Of a stretch of DNA of 64,000 nucleotides, positions 19,007-27,876 are shown one piece after another. Made by a program: the position numbers and the translations under genes. How positions within the stretch are numbered: position 1 is the first letter of the stretch; each line of letters opens with the position of its first letter. Source of the DNA: Pseudoalteromonas arctica A 37-1-2 (GTDB taxonomy: Bacteria > Pseudomonadota > Gammaproteobacteria > Enterobacterales > Alteromonadaceae); contig NZ_CP011025.1 in the NCBI RefSeq assembly GCF_000238395.3, positions 1,426,001-1,490,000 on the forward strand, written 5' to 3'. The notes under the pieces were generated by a model that searched no databases, was not told where the DNA came from, and was given only the letters and a program-made list of their open reading frames with translations.

Positions 19007-19951
19007 ATGAAACTAAACCCACGAGATCAGCAAATTTTTTCAGCTGTTATGAACATGTACTGTAATGGTGAAGGCTTGCCTGTTCCATCAACAAAAATTG
19101 CCAAGCTTAAAGGCATGGCAGTGTGTTCGGCTACGGTTCGTAATGCTATGGCTCGCTTAGAAAAAGTGGGCTTATTGTATTCACCTCATACATCCGCAGG
19201 GCGAGTGCCGACAAATGAAGGGTTTGATTATTGGTTTGACGAATTTTTTGTGCTTGCTGATATTGCTAATTATTGGCAACCACAGCAGTCACAACTCGTT
19301 GAGCTAGCGCATGGTTTGAGCCAAAAATATCAAGTATGTTGTTGTGTTGGTTTACCTCAAGCCAGTTCACAGCAAGTGTTTAGAGTAGAAGTGCTTGATT
19401 TTGATTCTACCGACTGGCTTATTTTATTAGTAGATAGGGCAGGGCAGAGTCACAATATTTGTATTGATAAACCTCATGATTCGTCAGACTCTGTTCGTTA
19501 TCAATTTGCCACGTGGTTGAACACTGTATTTAGCCAACAAACCTTAATGGAAGGTTTGTACCGTATGCAAGCTATGGCAAATACAGCGCCTCGAAATTGT
19601 CATGATTCGCTTAATCAATGGACGCGACAACTAAGCCAAAAATTAGGCTCAGATAATAGTATTGTTGTTGGTGAAAATTACCTCTACAAACAAATAGACT
19701 GCGAACAAAGTTTAAATATTGGTGTTTCGTTTTTAAATTATGTAGAAGATAAGCTTGCTTTTAAAAATGGTGTATCGGTACTTAATAGCGAAAAATTACC
19801 TTTTACTGAGTGCGATGAATTAATTGTAATAAGCGTGCCGTACTTTAAAAATCAAGAATATCAAAGCCGTTTTTGTATAATTTGTCCTAAATCAGCGCAG
19901 ATTGAAGAAATAATTCAAGAATTTAAATTAATTGAGGCATCTAACTCTTGA
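19007..19951 (+). CDS. HrcA-like heat-shock transcriptional regulator, divergent
   Basis: The N-terminal 80 residues ([14 protein letters not shown] to [17 protein letters not shown]) match the winged-helix DNA-binding domain of HrcA, including [17 protein letters not shown] and the HTSAGRVP hinge. The remaining 235 residues are much less conserved, although IISVPYF-like and CPKS segments occupy the place of the HrcA GAF-like end. The length of 314 residues is a little short of typical HrcA (about 340). It lies directly upstream of grpE under a sigma-32 promoter. Whether it still represses chaperone genes is uncertain because the CIRCE operator is not visible. An alternative start is the ATG at 18986. 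Confidence 0.75.
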   Translation: MKLNPRDQQIFSAVMNMYCNGEGLPVPSTKIAKLKGMAVCSATVRNAMARLEKVGLLYSPHTSAGRVPTNEGFDYWFDEFFVLADIANYWQPQQSQLVELAHGLSQKYQVCCCVGLPQASSQQVFRVEVLDFDSTDWLILLVDRAGQSHNICIDKPHDSSDSVRYQFATWLNTVFSQQTLMEGLYRMQAMANTAPRNCHDSLNQWTRQLSQKLGSDNSIVVGENYLYKQIDCEQSLNIGVSFLNYVEDKLAFKNGVSVLNSEKLPFTECDELIVISVPYFKNQEYQSRFCIICPKSAQIEEIIQEFKLIEASNS

Positions 19952-19975
19952 ATCTTTTTATTCAATCCCCATAAT
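19947..19975 (+). promoter_or_regulatory. sigma-32 heat-shock promoter of grpE
   Basis: CTTGAAT (19947-19953), 13 bp, then CCCCATAAT (19967-19975): a near-perfect sigma-32 promoter. It overlaps the last codons of the HrcA-like gene and lies 35 bp upstream of grpE. Confidence 0.85.
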
Positions 19976-20009
19976 TACCGCAGTTGTAAAGAATTGGAGC
20001 ACGTATTTT

Positions 20010-20621
20010 ATGTCTGAGCAGACACAAAACCCTGAGCAAGAAGTAGAATTAAACGAAGAAATTTCTAAAATGCAGGCTGATGTAGAAGCAGCAGTAGAAG
20101 CCGCTGATCAGCATGCAGAACAAGAACAAAGCCCTGAAGCAGAAATTGCGATGTTATATGCAGAGCTTGAAGCTGCAAAGCAAACAATTGCTGATCAAAA
20201 AGACGGTGTTGTTCGTGCCGCAGCAGATGTAGATAATATTCGTCGTCGTGCAGCACAAGATGTAGAAAAAGCGCATAAATTTGCACTAGAAAAATTTGCT
20301 AACGAATTACTACCTGTAATTGATAACCTTGAACGTGCTATTGAATTTTCTGATAAAGAAAATGAGACACTAAAGCCGTTGCTTGAAGGTATCGATATGA
20401 CGGTTAAGAGCTTTAATGACGCTGTTTCTAAATTTGGTGTTGAAATTGTAAACCCACAAGGTGAGCAGTTTAATCCAGATTTTCATCAAGCAATGTCAAT
20501 CCAACCAAGTAACGATGTAACACCTAATACAGTACTTGCTGTTATGCAAAAAGGTTACACATTGAATGGTCGTTTATTACGCCCTGCAATGGTTATGGTT
20601 TCTAAAGCTGCTGACGCTTAA
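20010..20621 (+). CDS. grpE: nucleotide exchange factor GrpE
   Basis: Cochaperone that releases ADP from DnaK during the heat-shock folding cycle. From the ATG at 20010, behind TTGGAGC, the product is 203 residues. An acidic, Gln/Glu-rich N-terminal tail (about 1-50) precedes a long helix (about 50-100, including [16 protein letters not shown]), then [12 protein letters not shown] and the C-terminal beta-wing ending [14 protein letters not shown]. It has its own sigma-32 promoter and a strong terminator; dnaK and dnaJ are not in this window. Confidence 0.97.
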   Translation: MSEQTQNPEQEVELNEEISKMQADVEAAVEAADQHAEQEQSPEAEIAMLYAELEAAKQTIADQKDGVVRAAADVDNIRRRAAQDVEKAHKFALEKFANELLPVIDNLERAIEFSDKENETLKPLLEGIDMTVKSFNDAVSKFGVEIVNPQGEQFNPDFHQAMSIQPSNDVTPNTVLAVMQKGYTLNGRLLRPAMVMVSKAADA

Positions 20622-20646
20622 TTAATTTAAGGTTATTAGCTTTGAT

Positions 20647-20676
20647 AAAAATGCCTCATATTGAGGCATTTTTTTT
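20647..20676. terminator. bidirectional terminator, grpE / MFS gene
   Basis: ATGCCTCA (20651-20658) pairs with TGAGGCAT (20662-20669) over a 3-nt loop, flanked by A and T runs. It serves grpE and overlaps the 3' end of the convergent transporter gene. Confidence 0.9.
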
Positions 20677-21858
20677 GTCTTTTTTATAGTGAATTAGCTG
20701 TACGAGCATAGTGAGTAATACAGCACTAAACATTAAACTTGAAAATGGCACTGCGCTTTTTGCGTGCATAATGGCGAGTAGCGGGCCAACTAATGCACCA
20801 CTACCGAAACGAAGTGTGCCAATTACGGCCGTTGCTGTACCTGTGTTTCTTTCAAACTTCATCAATATTAGCGAATCAGCATTACTTGCAGTGACACCTA
20901 AACTCATCATTAATGGCGCAATAGCAGCCACAATATAATAAAGTGATAAGTGCAATAAGCTAAATGTTAACAGCGCAAGCCCCGATACAAACCCACATAC
21001 AAGCCCAATATAGAGCATTTTTCGAGAGCCCAGCCTTGGTACAATTCGCGTATTTAAAAAGTTACCAAACATAAGCGCCATTACATTAAACGCAAATAAC
21101 ACACCAAATAACTGTTCTGACACTTCATATAAATCTAAATAAATAAATGGTACTGAGGTCAAAAAGCAAAAAAATCCAAAGGATACAAACATAGAACTGA
21201 GTATATCCGCACGTGCGTCTTTATTACTCAGTACTGTTTTATAGCTATCAAAAAATAGAGCGAGGCCTTTTTTCTCATTTTTATGAATAGGTATATCTAT
21301 TAAATACACTTGTACAAACGCTAATATTAAAAAGCTATATCCAGCAAGAACCAAAAATATGGTTGACCAAACAGAAAATCCTAAAATAAACGAACCAACA
21401 GAGGGGGCTACTAACGGTGCTACCATCATGATCATCGACACATACGACATTCCCTTAGCTGTATTTTGCTGATAAATATGGCGAATAATACCCGGTACGA
21501 CTACGGTTGCTGCCGCTCCGGTAAATGCTTGCACTGCTCTAAGAGTCCAAAACGCATGGATTTCGGTTGTAAATGCGAGTGCAAGTGAGCTTGCGCCAAA
21601 TAGGGTTAAGCCAATACGTGCGAGCTTACGGCGGCCAATTTGATCGGCAATAGGGCCAAAAAATAACATCCCCAATGAATAACCCGCTAAGTAAATACTC
21701 AACGATATTTGTACATTTGGCATATTAGTTTGTAAATCGCTTGCAATTACCAGCATGGCGGGCAAATACATATCAATAGCCAAAGGAGTAATCGCCACGA
21801 TACTGGCTAATAAAGGCAATAAAATACGGGTATTAAAAGACGAGGCTGAGGCGTCCAT
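20656..21858 (-). CDS. MFS multidrug exporter, Bcr/CflA family
   Basis: Inner-membrane proton-driven exporter of the DHA1 group with 12 predicted helices (400 residues). The LPLLASIVAITPLAIDMYLPA start and the loop-2/3 motif FFGPIADQIGRRKLARIG are typical of Bcr/CflA drug transporters. The ATG at 21858 (MDASASSFNTR) is preferred to an upstream TTG. The substrate is unknown; family members export bicyclomycin, sulfonamides or chloramphenicol. It is a single-gene unit, convergent with grpE. Confidence 0.9.
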   Translation of the reverse strand: MDASASSFNTRILLPLLASIVAITPLAIDMYLPAMLVIASDLQTNMPNVQISLSIYLAGYSLGMLFFGPIADQIGRRKLARIGLTLFGASSLALAFTTEIHAFWTLRAVQAFTGAAATVVVPGIIRHIYQQNTAKGMSYVSMIMMVAPLVAPSVGSFILGFSVWSTIFLVLAGYSFLILAFVQVYLIDIPIHKNEKKGLALFFDSYKTVLSNKDARADILSSMFVSFGFFCFLTSVPFIYLDLYEVSEQLFGVLFAFNVMALMFGNFLNTRIVPRLGSRKMLYIGLVCGFVSGLALLTFSLLHLSLYYIVAAIAPLMMSLGVTASNADSLILMKFERNTGTATAVIGTLRFGSGALVGPLLAIMHAKSAVPFSSLMFSAVLLTMLVQLIHYKKDKKNASI

Positions 21859-22055
21859 GTGTAAACTCAACAATCACTAAAAACAAGGGCTATAGTGTAA
21901 CAGGGCATTGTATTTGGATAAACTTAGTTTGCCTGCTAAGTTTATCGTCTCATCGTATCTTTTTAATATAAAGGTATATAAAGCAAATATTTTAAATTGG
22001 TACTGTGTTTGCTATTCTACAAGTAATAAAAAATTCATTACTTAAGAGAATTATC

Positions 22056-22853
22056 ATGAAAAAACTAGTACTTGCAGTATTAGCGACAGCCGTTTTAGTC
22101 GGTTGTAAAACGTCACCAACAGGACGCACTCAAATAGCGCTTTACTCAGATCAACAAATGAGTGAAATGGGCACTGCTAGTTTTGCAGATATGAAAAAAA
22201 GCCAACCAATTAATAAAGATGCAAAAACAAATGCATATGTAAACTGCATTGCTGAAAAAGTAGTGGCTGTATTACCAAAAGAATACGCGTCGCAAAATTG
22301 GGAAGTAGTTGTATTTGAAGATGAATCTGCTAATGCTTTTGCACTACCTGGTGGTTACATTGGGGTTCATACGGGCTTATTAAAAATAGCCACCAATCAA
22401 GACCAACTAGCAACAGTGCTAGGGCACGAAGTAGGGCACGTAATTGCTGAGCATTCTAATGAACGTGTTTCACAAAGCTCTATTTTAGATACCGGTATGC
22501 AACTTGGTAGTGCAGCACTTGAAATGGGTAACATTCAATACCGTAATGAAATTATGCAGGGTCTAGGCTTAGGCGCACAGTATGGTGTTGTTTTGCCATT
22601 TAGCCGTTCGCACGAGTCAGAAGCTGATGAAATTGGCTTGGATTTAATGGCTGAAGCAGGCTTTAATCCACAAGAATCAGTAACCCTTTGGCAAAATATG
22701 AGTGCAGCAGGTAGTGGTACAACACCTGAGTTTTTATCAACTCACCCAGCGCCAAGCAGTCGTATTAAAGACTTACAAGCACAAATGAGTAAAGCACTTA
22801 GTGAGCAAAGTACAGCTAAAGCACAGGGTAAAAACCCACAATGTAAGCTGTAA
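22056..22853 (+). CDS. M48-family zinc metalloprotease, outer-membrane lipoprotein (LoiP-like)
   Basis: A lipoprotein signal peptide ends LVGC with C17 as the lipidated residue; D is not at +2, so outer-membrane sorting is likely. The HEVGH zinc motif is at 124-128 and the third ligand region SHESEADEIGLD at about 185-196, giving a complete M48 active site. The layout (265 residues) resembles E. coli LoiP/YcaL, which degrade misfolded periplasmic and outer-membrane proteins. The ATG at 22056 follows AAGAGAA. A single gene ended by a strong terminator. Confidence 0.9.
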   Translation: MKKLVLAVLATAVLVGCKTSPTGRTQIALYSDQQMSEMGTASFADMKKSQPINKDAKTNAYVNCIAEKVVAVLPKEYASQNWEVVVFEDESANAFALPGGYIGVHTGLLKIATNQDQLATVLGHEVGHVIAEHSNERVSQSSILDTGMQLGSAALEMGNIQYRNEIMQGLGLGAQYGVVLPFSRSHESEADEIGLDLMAEAGFNPQESVTLWQNMSAAGSGTTPEFLSTHPAPSSRIKDLQAQMSKALSEQSTAKAQGKNPQCKL

Positions 22854-22871
22854 TCTAGTTTAATTACTAAA

Positions 22872-22907
22872 TAAAAACCCCTGTGAGTAATTACTTACAG
22901 GGGTTTT
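22872..22907. terminator. bidirectional terminator, M48 protease / hydrolase
   Basis: AAAAACCCCTGT and ACAGGGGTTTTT form a long stem around an AT-rich loop, with a T tail on either strand. The genes on both sides converge here. Confidence 0.9.
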
Positions 22908-22925
22908 TGTATTCAGTACTCACCT

Positions 22926-23942
22926 TTATTTAGTTGTAAGCGCTTTTTGTAATACATTTTTAAAGCGTTCAAAATCTTCAATGTGCGGCAGGTGCCCTAA
23001 GTTATCTAGTTCGAATAATTGTGCGTCAGGAATAAGTGTTGCAGCGTGTTTGCCTAATTTATCGTATCGACCAAGCTCGTAATCAACATCATCTTTTTTC
23101 CAGTTACGGCCTGGACCGGTTCTATCGCGTGTACCAATAATTAATTTAACTGGCACAGTTAAATCTTTAAATTCGGTTATTACAGGTTGAGTGAAAATCA
23201 TATCGTATGTTTTTGCATTCACCCATGCCATTTGTTCTTTATCTGGGCCTTGTATTTGCCCTGTTATAAAGTCAGTTAAAGCTGAATATGTTGTATTCCA
23301 CTTACCATCGTAGTAATTTTTTTGCTGATAACGTTTAACGCCTTCCGGTGTTTTTGAAAGCTCGTTTTTATAGAAAAAATTAGTATCTTTGTAATCAACA
23401 TACTGCAAGTAGTTTTCAAGCCCAATAGGGTTTAATAAAATTAGCTTTTTAGTGGCGTTTGGGTACATTAATGCAAAACGACTCGCTAGCATCCCACCCA
23501 TAGAGTGCCCAAGTACAATCGACTCTTTAATATTAAGTGAATCTATTAACGCGTGAGTATGATGAGCAAGCGTCGCAAACGAATACTGGTAATCCGTTGG
23601 TTTAGATGACTTGCCAAAACCAATTTGATCAGGGATTAATACCCCATAACCTAAAGATTGCAGATACTGAGCGGTTGTAGTCCAGTAGTCAGCATTAAAA
23701 TTTTTGCCATGCATAAGTGTAACTGTAGGCATACCGGCTTTAGTAGGCTTTAAGTAAATATAAGCCATTTTTAATGATTGTTTTTGCGACTCAAGTGCAA
23801 AGTAATTCACCTTAAAATCGTATTCGTAATTGCTTAATAGTGCATCATAAGAAAGGGCGGATGTATCTTGAGAAGTGCCAGCTAAGGCATTGTTTGTTAG
23901 TACTAATAAAGTAGAGAAACAAATAACTTTAATCGACGACAT
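22926..23942 (-). CDS. secreted alpha/beta hydrolase
   Basis: A signal peptide (about 1-21, cut after ALA) directs this 338-residue protein to the periplasm. The alpha/beta-hydrolase fold is complete: oxyanion HGKNFNADYW near 78, nucleophile elbow GHSMGG with S147, and catalytic His in the NLGHLPHIEDFERF segment near the C-terminus. The PDQIGFGKSSKP strand is typical of epoxide-hydrolase and haloperoxidase relatives. The substrate is not evident. It lies downstream of a Tsx-like porin but is separated from it by a terminator, so it is its own unit. Confidence 0.88.
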   Translation of the reverse strand: MSSIKVICFSTLLVLTNNALAGTSQDTSALSYDALLSNYEYDFKVNYFALESQKQSLKMAYIYLKPTKAGMPTVTLMHGKNFNADYWTTTAQYLQSLGYGVLIPDQIGFGKSSKPTDYQYSFATLAHHTHALIDSLNIKESIVLGHSMGGMLASRFALMYPNATKKLILLNPIGLENYLQYVDYKDTNFFYKNELSKTPEGVKRYQQKNYYDGKWNTTYSALTDFITGQIQGPDKEQMAWVNAKTYDMIFTQPVITEFKDLTVPVKLIIGTRDRTGPGRNWKKDDVDYELGRYDKLGKHAATLIPDAQLFELDNLGHLPHIEDFERFKNVLQKALTTK

Positions 23943-24037
23943 TCAGTTACTCCTATTAAAGGCGAGCGCTTGGCTTAAAAAGAAGTACAACAATAACTAA
24001 GTATTTAAACCTGTTCAATTAAATGTTTTACGTGGAC

Positions 24038-24072
24038 GAAAAAAAGCGAAGCTAAAATAGTGCTTCGCTTAT
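24038..24072 (-). terminator. terminator of Tsx-like porin gene
   Basis: AAGCGAAGC and GCTTCGCTT form a perfect 9-bp stem; on the minus strand a run of seven T follows. Confidence 0.9.
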
Positions 24073-24103
24073 TATTACTGAGTAAAGAGCTGATTGTTGA
24101 AGC

Positions 24104-24892
24104 TTAAAATGTCCACTCAATATGGATTTGTGGTACCGATTCAGTGACTTCAGTACCTAATTTGTTGTGCCAGTATTGTAATTCCATTCCCAGCAGTAGT
24201 GTGTTTTCTTTCATTTGAAGGGCGTGACCCATATCCCACACTAAAATAGGCTGTGCTAGTATCCAAGCTTGTACATCGTTACCAAATTCATCTTCACGCT
24301 CTGCGATGTATTCAGCGTGGCCTTTAAAGCTAAACTTTTGTGAGCCAATAGTGAAAGGATATTCAAAAGCTACATCAAGCATCCAACTATTAGTTTCAAT
24401 AGGTGCGCCGCCTTTTGCTACACCTTCACTATCGTCAATGTAGGCTGTGAACAGCGTTTGAAAAAAGTTAAACCCAGGTACATCCCAGCTTAATTTAACA
24501 CCTGGTAGATACTTCATTACTTTTGCATCACCAGCAACGTTAATACCGCCCGTTAGGCCAACATCTAATAATGCGCCAGAGCCAATTTGCTTACCAGTGA
24601 TGGCAGATAAGCTAACCGTTGAGTACCACTCACCATAAAAATCAGCATCTTGGTAACCGTCATCTATATCGTCTTTACTGTAATCAATAAAAAAGAAATT
24701 ATCGCCGTAGTCATAGCCCGATGCATGTTGAAGCGAGTAAACAGTGGTGTCTGACTCTTGCTTAGAAAATGGATTTTTTTGGCTGCCATTATTTATATGT
24801 ACTGCTGTACTGCTCCAATTGGCAGCAAAAGCCGACGATGATAAAGCGAGAGAAGTAAGGGTAATAAAAGGGAGTAATTTTTTAAATTTCAT
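24104..24892 (-). CDS. Tsx-like outer-membrane nucleoside channel
   Basis: A 262-residue beta-barrel protein with a signal peptide (1-23, AFA cut site). The mature start ANWSSTAVHINNG and the FFFIDYSKDD and YGEWY segments match the Tsx/Channel_Tsx family, and the final residue is Phe in HIEWTF, as usual for outer-membrane barrels. Probably admits nucleosides. The NhaC-type antiporter gene upstream on the same strand is 132 nt away and may be linked; this is inference. Confidence 0.85.
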   Translation of the reverse strand: MKFKKLLPFITLTSLALSSSAFAANWSSTAVHINNGSQKNPFSKQESDTTVYSLQHASGYDYGDNFFFIDYSKDDIDDGYQDADFYGEWYSTVSLSAITGKQIGSGALLDVGLTGGINVAGDAKVMKYLPGVKLSWDVPGFNFFQTLFTAYIDDSEGVAKGGAPIETNSWMLDVAFEYPFTIGSQKFSFKGHAEYIAEREDEFGNDVQAWILAQPILVWDMGHALQMKENTLLLGMELQYWHNKLGTEVTESVPQIHIEWTF

Positions 24893-24975
24893 AACTGTTT
24901 ATAACTATAATTTTAGTGACACGCGGAAGCGGCAATTATAGCAGAAGAGATTGATTTGTTGATCGCTAATTTAAC

Positions 24976-25010
24976 ACATGTTGCAGCCTACTTAATAAGC
25001 TGCAACATGT
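24976..25010. other. perfect 12-bp hairpin between NhaC and Tsx genes
   Basis: ACATGTTGCAGC pairs with GCTGCAACATGT around an 11-nt loop just after the antiporter stop codon. It lacks a strong T tail on the minus strand, so it may be a weak terminator or an mRNA 3'-end stabiliser that lets some transcription reach the porin gene. Confidence 0.6.
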
Positions 25011-25024
25011 AATGACTCAATTTA

Positions 25025-26341
25025 TTACGCTTTATTACGACGTAAACAAATAATAGTAATCGCCGTAAATGCTAAAATAAAACAGTAATAAGAAGACGTT
25101 GATACTTCCCACGGGCTAATTTTAAACGTAGCGCCTAACAGTAGCGCTTGTGCGCCATAAGGAAGTGAGCCTTGCGTTACACAAGCAAATATATCAAGCA
25201 AACTTGCAGAGCGTTTACCGCTTATTTCACCATCATCTGCCAGCTTTTTAGCAATAGGGCCAGCAACAATAATTGATACGGTATTATTGGCAATACACAT
25301 GTTGCTAGTCATAACTAATGCAGCAATACCTAATTGGTCAGCCACTTTACGGTGCCATTTTGCGATGATTTTAGTTATGGCTTGAATTTTTTGAGCAATG
25401 TAATCAAGGCCACCATTAATGCGAATAAATTCAGATAAGCCACCAATAAACATTGATAGTAAAAATATTTCCTGCATATCGGTAAAGCCCTTGTAAATAT
25501 CTTTTACAAAGCTTGCGCCTTCATAACTTCCTGTAAAGCCCATTAATGCAGCAAAAATAATACCGCTAAATAACACGACAAATACGTTCAAGCCAGCAAC
25601 TGCTAGCACTAAAATAAAGGCATAAGGAAGTACTAACCAAATATCGTAATCTTTGGTTTCAACTACTTGTGCTGCAGGTGTTAAATAAAACAACAAGCCA
25701 ATAGTTAGTATTGCAGCAGGGACTGCAATTTTAAGATTCTCTTTAAACTTGTCTTTCATTTCACAGCCCTGCGTTCGCGTGGCTGCAATAGTGGTGTCGG
25801 AAATAATTGATAGGTTATCGCCAAACATAGCACCAGATACAATCGTACCTGCCATTAATGCTGGATCTATACCTGTTTTAATTGATACCGCATAAGCAAT
25901 AGGCCCAATGGCACCGATTGTTCCCATAGACGTACCCATTGCTGTTGATACAACGGCTGCAATTAAAAATAAGCCAGGGAGCAATAACGAAGGTGGAATA
26001 AGAGATAAGCCTGCATTTACTACCGCATCTACACCACCGGTTGCACTGGCAACAGCAGAAAACGCACCCGCAAGTAAGTAGATTAAACACATGGTAATAA
26101 TATTGTTGTGGCCGGCACCTTTAATAAAGGTCTCTACACATTCGTTTACTGTGCCTTTATTTAAAATAAACGCAAGCATAATGGCGGGTAATATAGCCAC
26201 TGGAGCAGGAAGTTGATAAAAAGCGTAGTCAACCCCTTGCGATTGTAAATATAAACCTGAGCCTAAAAATAGTGCTACAAAGGTTAAAAGGGGTAGTAAA
26301 GAAAGTATTGCTTTGTTTTTGTTAAATGATGGCTGCATCAT
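25025..26341 (-). CDS. Na+/H+ antiporter, NhaC family
   Basis: Polytopic inner-membrane protein (438 residues, about 11-12 helices). The segments STAMGTSMGTIGAIGPIAYAV, SGAMFGDNLSIISDTTIAATRTQG and MTSNMCIANNTVSIIVAGP are characteristic of the NhaC/ArsB-NhaD superfamily. Sodium-proton exchange for salt or pH balance is the family role, but this subfamily can also carry organic acids or amino acids. Two adjacent ATGs occur; GAGG sits 3 nt before the first and 6 nt before the second, so the product may begin one residue later. Confidence 0.87.
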   Translation of the reverse strand: MMQPSFNKNKAILSLLPLLTFVALFLGSGLYLQSQGVDYAFYQLPAPVAILPAIMLAFILNKGTVNECVETFIKGAGHNNIITMCLIYLLAGAFSAVASATGGVDAVVNAGLSLIPPSLLLPGLFLIAAVVSTAMGTSMGTIGAIGPIAYAVSIKTGIDPALMAGTIVSGAMFGDNLSIISDTTIAATRTQGCEMKDKFKENLKIAVPAAILTIGLLFYLTPAAQVVETKDYDIWLVLPYAFILVLAVAGLNVFVVLFSGIIFAALMGFTGSYEGASFVKDIYKGFTDMQEIFLLSMFIGGLSEFIRINGGLDYIAQKIQAITKIIAKWHRKVADQLGIAALVMTSNMCIANNTVSIIVAGPIAKKLADDGEISGKRSASLLDIFACVTQGSLPYGAQALLLGATFKISPWEVSTSSYYCFILAFTAITIICLRRNKA

Positions 26342-26710
26342 AATCCTCGAAACCAGTTAATTTACAACAGCCAAAAATTCCTCTTTTAGCTGAATTTAGC
26401 AAATCTACCTACTATGTTAATCATTAACAAAATTAGGAGAGTGCAGCGCCCGCAAGCCAAAGACCAAATCGACGCGAAAGAGAAGTTTAAATGTATAGAT
26501 GGCTAAAGTAAACTGGTATTGTTATTATTATTAAATTAAAAGGTCACCTGACTATTGCATGACTTTTAGATAATATCTACAAAGTAACGCTATTTTCAGC
26601 GATTAATATTTGTCCAACTGCATAAAAATGCCCAAGCGCGTATTTGTAATGCACCGGATATATACTCAGATTAGTAAAAAATGGATCCAAATTTAAATTA
26701 GGTAAAAACA
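26342..26710. other. dapB upstream region
   Basis: No gene is seen in this divergent intergenic stretch. GCATAAAAATGC (26620-26631) is a perfect 4+4+4 palindrome that agrees with the ARG-box pattern at 11 of 14 core positions, and TATACT at 26661-26666 could be a -10 element for dapB. ArgR control of dapB here is only a possibility. Confidence 0.35.
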
Positions 26711-27514
26711 ATGACTACAAATCGAATAGGCGTTTTTGGTGCTAATGGCAGAATGGGCTTAGCTCTATTAGAAGCCGCGACAATTAAAGAACAAACACAA
26801 CTTACAGGTGCATACGTTCGTAGCAGTTCAGCGTTATTAGGTATTAATGTAAATCAAGTAAATAGCGCAGCCGATAATAGTGTTAGCTTTAGCGAAGAAA
26901 CCACAATAGATAATGTAGATGTTTTAATCGACTTTACGCTTCCCGCTGGTATGAAAAACCATTTAAAAACCGCTGTAGCACAAAAAATTCCTATGGTTAT
27001 TGGTACAACGGGCTTAACAAGCGACGATATGGCACTTTTACACGATGCCGCTAAGCATATTCCTATTGTATTTGCGCGAAACTACAGTGTAGGAGTCAAT
27101 GTACTACTGAACCTTGTGCAAACCGCAGCGACCAAATTTGGTGACGATTTAGATATTGAAATATTTGAAGCGCATCATCGTCATAAAATCGATGCGCCAT
27201 CGGGCACAGCATTAGCCATTGGCGAATCAATTGCACAGGCTAAAGGCTGGGACCACGACGAGGTTGCTGTATACGACCGCAGCCAAGTGGAGACAGCTAA
27301 ATCGCAAAATGAAATTGGTTATTCGGTACTAAGAGGGGGCGATATAGTAGGTGAACACACCGCATACTTCGCTACAATGGGCGAAAGGCTCGAATTAACC
27401 CATAAAGCAAGTTCAAGAATGACATTCGCTCTAGGTGCTGTAAGGGCTGCAAGCTGGTTGAAAAACAAACCTGTAGGACTTTATGATATGCAAGATGTAC
27501 TAGATCTGAAGTAG
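26711..27514 (+). CDS. dapB: 4-hydroxy-tetrahydrodipicolinate reductase
   Basis: Second enzyme of the lysine/diaminopimelate branch: reduces dihydrodipicolinate with NAD(P)H. At 267 residues it is standard length. The nucleotide motif GVFGANGRMG lies at 7-16, GTTG at about 98-101, and the catalytic signature EAHHRHKIDAPSGTA near 154-168. The ATG follows AGGTAAAAACA. It heads the dapB-carA-carB-greA block common in gammaproteobacteria, though 362 nt separate it from carA. Confidence 0.97.
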   Translation: MTTNRIGVFGANGRMGLALLEAATIKEQTQLTGAYVRSSSALLGINVNQVNSAADNSVSFSEETTIDNVDVLIDFTLPAGMKNHLKTAVAQKIPMVIGTTGLTSDDMALLHDAAKHIPIVFARNYSVGVNVLLNLVQTAATKFGDDLDIEIFEAHHRHKIDAPSGTALAIGESIAQAKGWDHDEVAVYDRSQVETAKSQNEIGYSVLRGGDIVGEHTAYFATMGERLELTHKASSRMTFALGAVRAASWLKNKPVGLYDMQDVLDLK

Positions 27515-27739
27515 TTTAGTTACTTTTTTAACTGTTTGGGTCTAATTTTGCCTACAGTGACTTGTTTGTAACAATTTACTAAATAATATTAGACCTAAAA
27601 GCTAACTTAATGTAATATGCAGCCAATTTGCCAAAAATTACTAAATGCGTGTTTCCAATTATACCCAAGTGGCTAGTAAATCCGGGGTTTCAGTGGGAAT
27701 AAAAATAGTTTTAGGCAAGAAAAAATGATTGAAGGTTGA

Positions 27740-27763
27740 ATGCTTTACATCTGCATCATTTAA
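27740..27763 (+). CDS. possible 7-residue leader peptide upstream of carA
   Basis: ATG with GAAGG just upstream encodes MLYICII followed by TAA, 60 bp before the carA leader hairpin. It has no arginine codons, so classical arginine attenuation is not indicated. A frame this short can easily arise by chance. Confidence 0.2.
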   Translation: MLYICII

Positions 27764-27825
27764 GACTGCGTAAAACAATTTAAGCTCACAGAAATCTGGT
27801 TTTGACGATCCCTCTGGGTATTGGC

Positions 27826-27858
27826 GGGGTGTTAAGCAATTGCTTACTCCCGTTTTTT
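27826..27858 (+). promoter_or_regulatory. terminator-like hairpin in carAB leader (possible attenuator)
   Basis: TAAGCAA/TTGCTTA plus an outer GGG/CCC, with one bulge and one mismatch, form a stem that is followed by GTTTTTT. It ends 18 nt before the carA start codon. Such a structure directly ahead of a pyrimidine and arginine gene suggests premature termination control; the signal is unknown. Confidence 0.45.
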
Positions 27859-27876
27859 ACTGTTAGGAGGTTTAAC

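Noticed and set aside
27690..27720. ARG box upstream of carA (GGAATAAAAATAGT)
   Set aside because: The first half resembles TGAAT but the second half fails at three of five positions, and no tandem partner is present.
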